The notes under the pieces were generated by a model. The model was given only the letters and a program-made list of their open reading frames with translations. It did no database searches and was not told the DNA's origin. A stretch of 64,000 bases of DNA from positions 37,849,724 to 37,913,723 of the forward strand of contig OX637287.1 in the NCBI GenBank assembly GCA_951799445.1. The letters are read 5' to 3'. Positions 47,827-58,722 of the stretch are shown here, one piece after another. A program made the position numbers and the translations under genes. Source of the stretch: Pseudisothecium myosuroides (lineage: Eukaryota; Streptophyta; Bryopsida; Hypnales; Lembophyllaceae). The stretch's first letter is position 1; each line of letters starts with the position of its first letter.

Positions 47827-50127
47827 CACTAGAAGAAACCCGTGTCTTTTTTGATGTCAAACCAAAACTGCAATGTTGAAGGCAAAACATACGGTGTCTA
47901 TGGGGACATCAAGATGTCTAAAAGACGGATTGTGGTTTTGGTAGAATTTTAGAGATGTTTCACATGACAATGACAAATTTGAATGAAAACAAGTTGGTGT
48001 TACCATTAACGTCGAGGTTTTTGATGACATATTTGATGACGAGCTGATGTCCTCAAGATCATCAGCAAAAACATCGAGAGCCATGTCAGCTTTATTGACC
48101 CATTTTCACTGCGGATAATTTTCCAAAAATTACTACAATTTTGGATAAAGCATTGCCCAAGGTAAAAAAAAGGGGATCGGGCAGTCATGGGGCAGTCTTT
48201 GAAAAAATAAATGATGATGTGGCAGATGATGTGGCTTGCCACGTGGAAATTGACTGACGTGGCATCGAATAATGATGACGTGGCATGCCACCTGGAAATT
48301 GACTAACATGGCATCGAATAATGATGACGTGGCATGCCTTGTCAGCATATGAGGGCTGCATTGTAGGTATTCTATGCTTATTTCAGAGATGTCTACGGAG
48401 ACGTGGAGACATTGTATGAAACATTGAGATGTCTACCAAGACGTCACCTAAAATGTGACAATGTATTTGGAGACGTAGTTAGAGACGGCAAAATGTTTAT
48501 GGAGACATCTATGGAGACTTGAGGACGTTTCAAATGACACAACTTCAATTAACATAGGATACATTTGCATTTCAATGTGACTTTGTACCTTATGCATTTA
48601 AGTACATTCTTTGGAAGTTCAACGAGTAATTGAAGGTGTCGTCTTACATGTCCAACAGTCTAGGTCATGATCAAAAACCATGTTTTCAACAAGATCAACT
48701 TCCATCACGGATTTTCGATGTATATGGCTTGTCTTGGGCAACGCAAAATTTTGGATGTCTATGTAGACATTTGAAGACATCAGACAAGACATCAAGACGC
48801 AAAATCTAGCAATAAAATCAAATATTGTTTTCTTATAGTGTCATGTGCATAAGTTGTCATGTATTAATTTTTCATCTTTCAATTGCAATGTATAGGATCA
48901 ATCCCTGAATGTGAACTCGTGCCTTCTCCCTCCCCTAAATGTGTAAAAGACACCGATATGCCTTGAGACTTCCTCCATCACTATTTGGCAGACACTAATA
49001 CGCTTCAAGAGACATACATGCAGACAAACCATTGTATCTTGCAGACGTCCTCTCAAACATCTGTGTGTTGGCCCACTGAAATATATAGGACCGACAAGTG
49101 CTAAGCTTCATCTTCCAACGCAACATTGTCTCCTTGTATGTCTCTAAAACCTTTGATAATCTTCAGAGGGACATAGAAGTAAACAACCCACTTTATCCTC
49201 TGGACGTCATGTCAGACATCTGAGTGTTGCCCCATAGAAATTTAATTCACACATTTTAAATATCCCATATAATTTGTCTTCCCTCCTACCACCCTACCGG
49301 TATAAAGAGACTATCTTCTTTCCTCTGTATACTCACATGAAGTGGCTTGTAAAGCCATGTGATATAGTTTTCAAATTTGGTGTATTTTGTATGGCGTATT
49401 TTGTATGATGTATTGTATATTATGTACTGTATACTATGTATTGTTTACTATGTATGATATATGGTGTACTGTGTATGATATGTTGTATTAGACATTGTGA
49501 AATGCACATGAATGTCATGTAGGATACCTACGTCTAATATGACATCATTATGTTTCTCTAAATCATCCTAAGCATTGCAAGAGGAATTCATAGTGAAATG
49601 CAGACGTCTACATTGATGTCACAAGATATGTAGATGTTAAATTTAACATCTCAAAAAACATGTGGATGTTAAAGTTGACGTCTCAAAAAACATCTAGACG
49701 TCTAAGATGACGTCTCCAAAAACGATACTAAAATTCTTAGACAACAAAAAACTATGCTGACGTGGCATGCCACGTCAGCCTTGTTGGATGCCACGTCATT
49801 TTTTCCGCTGCCATGTCAGGTGCCACCTCAGATGCCACATCATGGACAAAATTGGATGAAAAAAAATCCTACGTGGCTGCCCGTGCACGCGTGGCGCTTA
49901 GGTGGCAGCCACATGGCGGCCTTTGAGGACCCCGTTGACCCATGTCATTTCTGATGTCTGCTGAAATCACGGTGACATTAGGCCATGTTATTTTAGATTT
50001 TTGATGTTTTTGGCGTGTCAACTTTGACGCGAAAAAAGTGACATCCACGATGACGCCCCGTGACATCGTCATGGACGTCCCGGTGTCCAAAATCGACGAT
50101 CTGCGAAGATGCGGGTTTCTTCTAGTG
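47827..50127. mobile_element. Non-autonomous CACTA (EnSpm-type) transposon
   Basis: Termini CACTAGAAGAAACCCG at 47,827 and its exact complement CGGGTTTCTTCTAGTG ending at 50,127, flanked by a 3-bp TTT duplication, the hallmark of CACTA elements. Sub-terminal inverted repeats (GATGATGTGGCAGATGATGT.. on the left; GATGCCACATCATGG on the right; many TGACGTGGCATGCCACGTCA words) and palindromic AGACGTCT motifs fill the ends. No transposase is encoded. It sits inside an exon of the methyltransferase-like gene; removing it and one TTT rejoins the exon. Confidence 0.9.
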
Positions 50128-51294
50128 TTTGAGTGTTTCTTGCTGCCAAAACAAGATTGAGGACAAGAATTCAAATAAAAAATCTTATCACATTGTACTC
50201 AACTATACAGACATACAACATCATACGGCAACAAAATAAAGGGGATAAGTACAAGCTTACTTGGTAAATGAATGAAGTCAACACCTCCAAGGGCATAGGG
50301 TACCAAGACTTCTGCACGTAGACTTCACATGCCTTGACATCCTCCGGACTCACTAATTCGTTGAACCTCTCTAACGGCATCGAACCGTACTTCCGAACAC
50401 GATATATGGTGTGAACAAGGTTCGTCTTCACGTGCGAGTTTTTGGTGTGCTTAATAAAACAGTGGCAAGAACATTGTTAGAAATTAGTGACGAAACAGTA
50501 GACTGGAAATAAAATTGAAGAAGAGGAAAAAAACTTACTGATTGATATCATGCATGACCTGCATTGCTGCAAATTGTTTGTCTTTGGTATCCAATACTAT
50601 AGAATCAACACGGATGTGCCACTTTGGGTTCGTGTTGTAGAGGCGCTGAATATGTCGCATCCACGCTATACGGCGATGGTTGTCGTCGCAAATAAAAAAC
50701 TTGGCCCCCACCAAGTGTTGTAGCTCAGGTTTACATCTCAGGAAATCATCAAACTCATCGTTGACGGTATTCCAGAGGGGGCCCCATTCAGATTTCTTTG
50801 CGCTAGAAAACACACCAGAATTGCCTCCTTCGTCCGAAACTGAAACGTAGAACACTCAAGCTCCGACTTCATAGCCGTGGACGAAATCCATCTCAAGCTG
50901 GATCAAATCACACTCTAGGATAGGCCTAACCATGGGCATAGGAACCAGACGACACAAAGGTATGTCCATCCTTGAAAGATGTTGTGGCCTAATGCGCATA
51001 CTGGTAATTGCTGTAACATAATCCAGCTTCTGCGTCCTCCGAATATCGTCCTCATTAAGGAACTCCTCACCACCTTCCTGAGCTGGGACATCCTGGATGC
51101 GACCATCCCGCCCCCCATCAATTGAATTTGTGGTCTCAGCAATACCAATTGACGGAGCAGTATCTGATGTCATTTCGACAGGGATGGGATTGATATCGGA
51201 TGTCATGTCCTGGAATAATAGAGGCAGAAATGTGAGATCGAAACTACTGACATTTGAAACTGGGAAATTAAACAAACAAAGGGAAGGGAATTCA

Positions 51295-53800
51295 TCCCCC
51301 CTCCCCGACTAGACCAACTGCCCAGCCTGAATTCTGACCACGACCACAACCCTGGTGAGCCTTTGGGAAAGCCCTCGGTGGCGAGAGGGCTCCCCCCACA
51401 ATCCCAACATGGAACTAAAAAAAAATTGGGAGGGGATTTCGTCCCCCTCCCCAATTTCACCACTGCCCAGCATGATTTCGGACCACGATCGCAACACAAG
51501 TGAGCATATGAGGGAGCTCTCGGTGGCAAGAGGGCTCCCTCCACAATCCTGACTTGCAAATGATAAAAAAAGGGAGGGGCATTCATTCCCCCTCCCTAAT
51601 TTTACCAGACTGCCCAGCATGATTTTCTCACCAAGATCGCAACACTGGTGAGCATATGGGGGAGCTCTCGGTGGCGAGAGGGCTCCCCCCAGAATCTCGA
51701 CTTGGAAATGTTTAAAGAAAAGGGAGAGACTTCATCCCCCCTCCCCGACATGACCAGACTGCCCAGCATGAATCTCTGACCACAATCGCAACAATGGTGA
51801 GCAGTTGGGGGAGCTCTCGGTGGCGAGAGGGCTCCCCCCAGAATCCCGACTTGGAAATTAAAAAAAATTGGGAGGGGATTTCATCCCCCCTCCCCGACAT
51901 CACCAGACTGCCCAACATGAATCTCTGACCACGATCGCAACATTGGTGAGCAGCTGGGGGAGCTCTCGGTGGCGAGAGGGCTCCCCCCAGAATCCCGACT
52001 TGGAAATGTTTAAAGAAAAGGGAGGGGACTTCATCCCCCCTCCCCGACATGACCAGACTGCCCAGCATGAATCTCTGACCACAACCGCAACAATGGTGAG
52101 CAGTTGGGGGAGCTCTCGATGGCGAGAGAGCTCCCCCCGGAATCCCGACTTGGAAATTTTTGAAACATTGGGAGGGGATTTCATTCCCCCTCCCCGACAT
52201 GACTAGAGTGCCCATCATGATTTTCGGACCATGATTGCAACACTGGTGAGCAGATGGGAGAGCTCTCGGTGGCGAGGGGGCTCCCCACACAAACCCGACT
52301 TGGAAATTAAAGATAATTGGGAGGGGATTTCATCCCCCATCCCAGACTTGACCAGACTGCCCAGCATGATTCTTGGACCACAATCGCAACACTGGTGAGC
52401 CTCTGGGGAAGCTCTCGGTGGCAAGAGGGCTCCCCCCGGAATCCCGACTTGGAAATTAAAAAATAATTGGGAGAGGATTTCATCCCCCCTCCCCGACATG
52501 GCCAGAGTGCCGAGCTTGAATCTCTTATCACGATCGCAACACTGGTGAGCCTCTGGGGGAGCTCTCGGTGGCGAGAGGGCTCCCCCCCAAAATCCCGACT
52601 CGGAAATTTTAAAAAAAAGGAGGGGACTTCATCCCCCCTCCCCGACTTGATCAAACTGCCCAGCATGATTCTCCGAGCTCGATCGCAATACTTGTGAGCA
52701 GCCGGGGGAGCTCTCGGTGGCGAGAGGGCTCCCCCTAGAATCCCAACTTGGAACTTTCTAATGAAAAGGGAGGGGACATCATCCCCCCTCCCCGACTTGA
52801 CCAAACATTCCCGCATGGATTCTGACCACAATCGCAACACTGGTGAGCCTCTGGAGGAGCTCTTGGTGGCGAGAGGGCTCCCCCCGGAATCTCGACTTGG
52901 AAATTAAAAAATAATTGGGAGGGGATTTCATCCCCCCTCCCCGACATGGCCAGAGTGCCGAGCTTGAATCTCTGATCACGATCGCAACACTGGTGAGCCT
53001 TTGGGGGAGCTCTCGGTGGCGAGAGGGCTCCCCCCACAGTCCTGACTTGCAAAATAAATAACAAAAGGGAAGGGACTTTGTCCCCCCTCCCCGAGATGCC
53101 AAGACTACCCAGCATGATTCTCCGAGCTCGATCGCAACATAGGTGAGCAACCGGGGGAGCTCTCGGTGGCGAGAGGGCTCCCCCAAGAATCCAGACTTGG
53201 AACTTTTTTAAAAATAGGGAGGGGACTTCATCCCCCCTCCCCGACTTGACCAATCTGCTCAGCATGGATTCTGACCACAATCGGGACATTGGTGTGCCTC
53301 TGGGGGAGTTCTTGGTATCCAGAGGGCTCCCTCCACAATCCCGACTTGGAATTTAAAAAAAAATGGGAGGGGATTTCATCCCCCCTCCTCGACATGACAC
53401 CACTGCCTAGCATGAATCTCTGACCACGATCGCAATACGCATGAGCAGATGGGGGAGCTCTCGGTGGCGAGAGGGTTCCCCCGGACAATCCCGACTTGAA
53501 AATTAAAAAAAAAATGGGAGGGGATTTCGTCCCCCCTCCCCGATGTGACCACAGCCCAGCATGATTTCGGACCACGATCGCAACACTGGTGAGCAGCTGA
53601 GGGAGCTCTCGGTGGCGAGAGGGCTCCCCCGGACAATCCCGACTTGGAAATTAAAAAAAATTGGGAAGGGATTTCGTCCCCCCTCCCCGATTTGACCACT
53701 GCCTAGCATGATTTCGGACCACGACCGCAACACACATGAGCAGCTGGGGGAGCTCTCGGTGGCGAGAGGGCTCCCCCGGACAATCCCGACTTGGAAATTT
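51295..53800. repeat. 149-bp satellite, 17 tandem copies
   Basis: CCCCCTCCCCGA-type boxes start at about 51,295, 51,441, 51,586, 51,735, 51,883, 52,033, 52,183, 52,332, 52,481, 52,630, 52,780, 52,929, 53,080, 53,229, 53,378, 53,528 and 53,678, i.e. a steady 145-151-bp period. Each unit holds a hairpin GGGGGAGCTCTCGGTGGCGA..GGGCTCCCCC and a GGGAGGGGA/TCCCCCCTCCCC inverted pair. It lies in intron 2 of the methyltransferase-like gene. Long open frames here are only a by-product of the repeat. Confidence 0.95.
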
Positions 53801-54015
53801 TGCAGTACCGATTAGCTGGGGCTTCATCTTTCGAATTCAGAAACGTACCTCCGTGGCTTGAGGTTGTGCTGCCTGCTCGGAAACTTGGGCAACTTCTTTC
53901 CGTCCTAGGTCCCGTCCGCTCCTTGTCTCCATTGGATCGCTCTCAGGAATCGATGCAAATCTCTCCCCAAGACTGCTCTGTAGAGCAATAACAATTTCTA
54001 AAGAGAGAAGCTTGA

Positions 54016-54256
54016 GGTTTCGGCACCTACAAGTCCGATCCGAACCCTAAATCCTAGCCTGCGTTTGGAGGTGGCGGCTGGGTCGGTGGTGCCATCGACC
54101 TAATCCTCCCTATCGGCAAGCGGGAGCGGGAACGGATTTTCCAAGGACTTATCGGGCTGTTTGGTCGGCAATCGAATAGTGGTATAATATTTGGAATTCA
54201 AATATTACTAATTTATTAGGTAGTATATAAAGTACTCTATTATCTTCTCTACGCGT
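54016..54256. repeat. Direct repeat DR1 (promoter-like)
   Basis: About 90% identical to 57,387-57,639. Includes GAACCCTAAATCCTA (telo-box-like), GGCTGGGTCGGTGGTGCC, and near its end a TATATAA in the plus orientation. The two copies could be LTR-like ends of an insertion or a duplicated promoter. Confidence 0.85.
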
Positions 54257-54463
54257 TGTTGTGTTGCAAATGCAGACATTATATAGAATATGTATATACA
54301 TATGATTTAGATAGATTTAAATATTTGTAATATTATATAGGGGATGACGTCATTTGAGATGGCTTCAAGGTAACGCCTTTGCTTTTCGACTATATAGAGA
54401 AGGATTCACTTGAAAGCTTCATCTCATTTGATATTCTTCTTCTTCGTGTTTATTTAGATTACT

Positions 54464-54922
54464 ATGTCAAACTGGAGGGTTTTTTTTGAGTCTCAAGATG
54501 AAGAATCTCAACTGGAGCGTGAATTTGAATTTTCTTTATCGCAACTGCCGGATCAGCCACAATAGCCACTGGATCTTTCATTGCAACATGGGCGACCAAA
54601 AGATGAAGCTGGGCCGTCTCGACCACCGAAACAACCTCGCGTGGAGAAATGATGGCACGGTAACCTTCAACGTGACGCTCGAGCATTGGTGATTTTGTTG
54701 CAGGTTGGATGTGTTGAGCCCGGCAGCCGTGAAGTCACATTTGAAGGATGTTTTGAAGGCTTAAACGACGAGCAATACTATTGCATGGTGAGGAATATCG
54801 AAGGGAGTCGTGGTCACCAACGATGGTTGGAAGGGCCAGTCAATTCCTTAACCAAGGCAAATCGTGCTAATTATGTTGTCGCTATCGTCAAACGCATCCT
54901 CAAATTCTTGCAGATGGAGTGA
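54464..54922 (+). pseudogene. Small unknown gene between the direct repeats
   Basis: From an ATG at 54,464 (about 240 bases after the TATATAA of DR1) the frame reads 33 codons rich in Glu/Gln (MSNWRVFFESQDEESQLERE onward) to a TAG at 54,563. Past the stop the same frame continues with GRPKDEAGPSRPPKQPRVEK, a plausible nuclear-localisation-type stretch. A second open part (to 54,922) preceded by TTTTGTTGCAG reads FEGCFEGLNDEQYYCMVRNI and ends ILKFLQME. It looks like a two-exon gene inactivated by a C-to-T stop. Family not recognised. Confidence 0.35.
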
Positions 54923-55259
54923 CATTTCGATTGGAACTTTAGTTTTTTTACCTCTACTAGGTATATGTTGGATTTTAGTTGTTCATTCCATAGTTGAAGT
55001 GATTTCTTAGAATAAATTTGTACTTGTGAAGTAGTATGAGGGAAATATTTAATTAGTTTGCCTTTCAGGTGAACTTGTAGTGAATTTTCTTCAAAGATAA
55101 AGATAAGAAAATAGTTGTGGGGCCAAATAAATGGTCAATTATTGTTGTGATAGCTTTGGGAGTGAGTTAGGGGCTGACCCCACTTGTTTGTATGGTTAGA
55201 ATGAAGATAAGGTGGAGAAAAAGGTGGATACTATTCATCTTCTTCCCCGTTGTGAGTTT

Positions 55260-55925
55260 AGGAAGGACCCGAATGTTTGGAGGATCATTGTGTGTTGAGT
55301 TTTTGGAGTTTGGTAATAAAAATTGGAAGAATTGTTTATCATATTGTTAGCTTTTCAAATTGTCATCTCTTGCTCTGTTTGAAGTTGTGAGTTGAGATTT
55401 GTGCTTGTTTGAGTGGAGGTGAGTCTACTGCCTCCTATGAAGAGGGCTGAGACTTTGACCAACCATAGAAGACGGACAAGTCTTTAATTTGCATTGAATC
55501 TTAAAGAGGATGTGGAAGATTTTATTAGCTTTTCAAGTAGATATCATTTGTGTTATTTGAAGCATTTATGAATGAGTTGTGAGTGTGGGAGTGAAGGAAG
55601 GTTTGCTGCCTCCTATGAAGAGGGGCTGAGACTTCGACCGACCATAGTAGACGGACAGGTTTTTAGTTTGTATTGAATTTTGGAGAGGTTGTGGAGGATT
55701 TTGTTAGCTTTCTAAGTAGCTATCAGTTATTTTTTTTTAAGCATTTATGAATGAGTGGTTAGTGTGGGAGTGAAGGAGGGTCTGCTGCCCTTACATTTAG
55801 AGGCCGAAACTTTGAACGGCCATAGATATTGGACAAAGTGTTGAAATGAGTTGAAACTTGGAGGAATTGTAGAAAATTGTGTTAGCTTTTCAAAAAGCTA
55901 TCATTTGTATCATTTGGAGTTGTAG
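55260..55925. repeat. ~180-bp tandem repeat, about 3.7 copies
   Basis: Blocks containing CTGCCTCCTATGAAGAG, GACTT(T/C)GACC(A/G)(A/G)CCATAG and TTAGCTTT(T/C) recur near 55,428, 55,607 and 55,785 with a ~179-bp step. Confidence 0.8.
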
Positions 55926-55979
55926 AGCGACAGTGGCGTTAGTTCAAAGTTCGACTTTGAAATTGGAGTTGCGGTTTTG

Positions 55980-56678
55980 AAGTTTGGAGTGAAGATTTGG
56001 AGTTTGAAGTGAAGATTTGGAGCTTGAAGTGAAGATTTGGAGTTTGGAGTTGAAGATTTGGAGTTTGGAGTTGAAGATTTGGAATTTGGAGTTGAAGATT
56101 TGGAATTTGGAGTTGAAGATTTGGAGTTTGGAGTTTGGAGTTGAAGATTTGGAGTTTGGAATTGAAGATTTGGAGTTTGGAATTGAAGATTTGGAGTTTG
56201 GAATTGAAGATTTGGAGTTTGGAATTGAAGATTTGGAGTTTGGAATTGAAGATTTGGAGTTTGGAGTTGAAGATTTGGAGTTTGGAGTTGAAGATTTGGA
56301 GTTTGAAGTTGAAGATTTGGAGTTTGAAGTTGAAGATTTGGAGTTTGGAGTTGAAGATTTGGAGTTTGGAGTTGAAGATTTGGAGTTTGGAGTTGAAGAT
56401 TTGGAGTTGAAGATTTGGAGTTTGGAGTTGAAGATTTGGAGTTTGGAGTTGAAGATTTGGAGTTTGGAGTTGAAGATTTGGAGTTTGGAGTTGAAGATTT
56501 GGAGTTTGGAGTTGAAGATTTGGAGTTTGGAGTTGAAGATTTGGAGTTGAAGATTTGGAGTTTGGAGTTGAAGATTTGGAGTTTGGAGTTGAAGATTTGG
56601 AGTTTGGAGTTGAAGATTTGGAGTTTGGAGTTGAAGATTTGGAGTTGAAGATTTGGAGTTTGGAGTTGAAGATTTGAA
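55980..56678. repeat. 21-bp minisatellite, about 33 copies
   Basis: Unit GAAGATTTGGAGTTTGGAGTT with a few point variants (GAATTTGGA, AGTTTGAAGTT) and some 15-bp short units. Because 21 is a multiple of 3, both strands stay open for hundreds of bases; these frames are not genes. Confidence 0.95.
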
Positions 56679-57064
56679 AAATTTTGTATGTTGTGGCTTG
56701 TGGTCCATTGTTTTGTTATTCCTAGCCAGATTTGGAGGCTCGTTGTTCTTTTATTGTTATTCCTAGCCGGTTTTGGAGGCTTGTTGTTTTCATTTTTGCA
56801 TCGTAATCCTGTTGCGGGCTATGCGGTAACTCAGGATTAGCCCCTTTTTGTGTTTGTTGATGACGAAGTGGGATTGATCACGCACATGGTCACTTTTATG
56901 TTGTTCCCATTGGTGAGGCACGATTGCTGGTCACCGTGGGTTTGAAGTTTAGGAACCATTCTTTCGGACGGTCAGCTCGTGGTTTGGTCGTCCCGTTTTA
57001 CCCGTCCGAGGCCTTGTTTCTTATCACCTACCCTTACCCTGGTCTTTAGAGAGCCACCACAGGA

Positions 57065-57155
57065 TAGGCCAACGAGGTGAAGATTGAAGACTGAAGATTG
57101 AAGATCGAAGACTGAAGACTGAAGACTGAAGATCGAAGATTGAAGACTGAAGATA
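57065..57155. repeat. Short GAAGACT/GAAGATT tandem repeat
   Basis: About nine units of TGAAGACTGAAGATCGAAGA-type decamers. Confidence 0.85.
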
Positions 57156-57386
57156 GTATAAAAGATCCTAAGCGATTTCTTTGGCTCATAAGCCATCTCC
57201 AGTTAGTTTGGTGAATTTGCGGGTGACAAGATCACTTGCCTTCATCATTCTTACTTCATTTTGATAGTTAGATGCTTTTGCGAGTGACGAGCTCACTTGC
57301 CCTCATCCTTCTTGTCCTTAAGCCATCTCTGGTTGCAGCCAGAATCCCTGCGATTTCCCGAAGTAAACTCTCTCTACACGACATTT

Positions 57387-57639
57387 GGTTTCGGCACCCA
57401 CAAGTCCAATCCAAACCCTAAACCCTAACCCGCATTTGGAGGTGGTGGTGCAAAAGGCGGCTGGGTCGGTGGTGCCAAAGACCTAATCCTCCCTATCGGC
57501 AGGCGAGAGCGGGAGCGGATTTTCTTAGGACTTATCGGGCTATTTGGTCGGCATTCGAATATTGGTATAATATTTGGAATTCAAATATTATTAATTTATT
57601 AGGTAGTATATAAAATACTCTACTATCTTCTCTACGCGT
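57387..57639. repeat. Direct repeat DR2
   Basis: Second copy of the 54,016 repeat, with a 12-15-bp extra piece (GGTGGTGCAAAAGGCGG) and a better telo-box (ACCCTAAACCCTAACCC). It lies in intron 1 just after the first exon of the minus-strand gene. Confidence 0.85.
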
Positions 57640-57872
57640 GAAGTACGTTTTGAATAGAAATCGGGGATGAGTATTGGACTTACAATGCAAATATGTCGGC
57701 CGTGTCGTACAATTACTTCCTCGGTTTCCTCTTCCTCGGATTGAAGGTCAACAGCTTGTGGTTGCGTTTGACCACTCGGAGTTGCAGCATTGGAGCACTT
57801 TCGGGACTTACCCGGCTCGTTGAATTTTGGTGCCACTGGTACAACTCTACGTGAAGCTTTCTGATGATTCAT

Positions 57873-58722
57873 TTTGGATCACCTTAACTCTTTGCAACTA
57901 CGGAAGCGCACTGTAAAACAACCAACCTATCCGCCCTCTACCCTAGAATGCGGAAGCTGTGACTCCTATGGACTTGATATCACGTAGCTTATGGAATTGG
58001 ATCGTAAGGACCATTACATCTAATATTGGCTTGACAAGAATGACCTCTGGTTCAATGAAGGGATGATTTGACACAAAACGATGTGTAAGAATAAATAAGG
58101 TATGTTTCCTCGTTTTATATTGCAGTTAGTTGACATCCTTAATCACTACGGTCATTTTGATAAATTTTCAAATCCAGGTACTTAATGGTAAATATTTTAG
58201 TTTCAGGGTTGCTGATCTTTGTTGATTCAATTCGCGCGGTCAAGTGTTGTGCTTGCAAGTTTTAAGGTGCTTGATACCTGTTTTAAGGACTACTTATATA
58301 TGGAGAGCGTCAGAAAGTGACATGAAGTTTATACCACTTTCTTCAACGATCCTTTAAAATGATATTCTGCATATCGTTAACCGCCGTTCACTTTGAAATC
58401 ACCTACATATTTTGAATTTCTCTTTATTGCTTCGATATCGATATGAGCTTCTGGAAGGATTTTCTGATTTGGTATTTTGAAATTCTATTTCACAGTATCG
58501 TCCTTGAGATATGTCTATAGATATTGTGTAATAAAGGCTCTGACCTTAAATGATTCTAGTTTAACTGCATTAGGACCGTCATCCCGGACTTTCTGACGCC
58601 ATGTGACTCTGAGTTAAAAATGGTATACTTCAATATCCATTATCATTCCACCTTCTACAACCTCTGCGGTTCCTAATCATGTTCTGATCAGCACTTTTTT
58701 ATACTGTTATCATTCTTGCGCT
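57873..58722. promoter_or_regulatory. Shared divergent promoter region of the 20-kb element
   Basis: The 850 bases between the ATGs of the methyltransferase-like gene (minus) and the transposase gene (plus). A bidirectional promoter here would co-express both element genes. No specific box is convincing. Confidence 0.45.

Larger units (their letters stand above)
44504..57872 (-). pseudogene. Transposon-borne gene with permuted methyltransferase-like domain
   Basis: Thirteen exons (minus): 57872-57684, 53977-53849, 51209-50539, 50449-about 50253, a short piece near 50140 continuing at 47823-47636, 47549-47344, 47237-47002, 46722-46044, 45892-45545, 45443-45170, 45065-44858, 44771-44504; about 1,200 aa. 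Exons 1-3 and those from 46,722 on join in phase. The N-terminus is acidic/disordered; the middle (QELTLDKLQLIATAVAEPR, LSDYIEAWRMKIWEHAY) is unrecognised; a Lys/Glu-rich coiled coil lies near 46,300-46,500. The C-terminal part has LIIVDVPEG in the place of the catalytic (D/N)PP(F/Y) motif, and later GDVVLDCTASTGAS..GRHIVALEED, like the SAM-binding motif I of beta-class (permuted) amino-methyltransferases. Lesions: in-frame TGA at 50,856-50,858, phase mismatch at two junctions, and a CACTA insertion at 47,827-50,127. Activity as a methyltransferase is doubtful because the catalytic motif is altered. Confidence 0.7.

Noticed and set aside
47857..48084. Minus-strand frame starting MALDVFADDLEDISSSS, at first taken as an exon of the methyltransferase-like gene
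   Set aside because: It lies inside the CACTA element (47,827-50,127) and no splice sites join it in phase.
51203..53733. Several 100-190-codon minus-strand frames rich in Pro, Arg and Gly
   Set aside because: They are shadows of the 149-bp satellite; the period is not a multiple of three and all frames cycle through the same phrases.
55944..56708. Long repetitive reading frames on both strands
   Set aside because: They are created by the 21-bp minisatellite and have no non-repeat sequence or domain.
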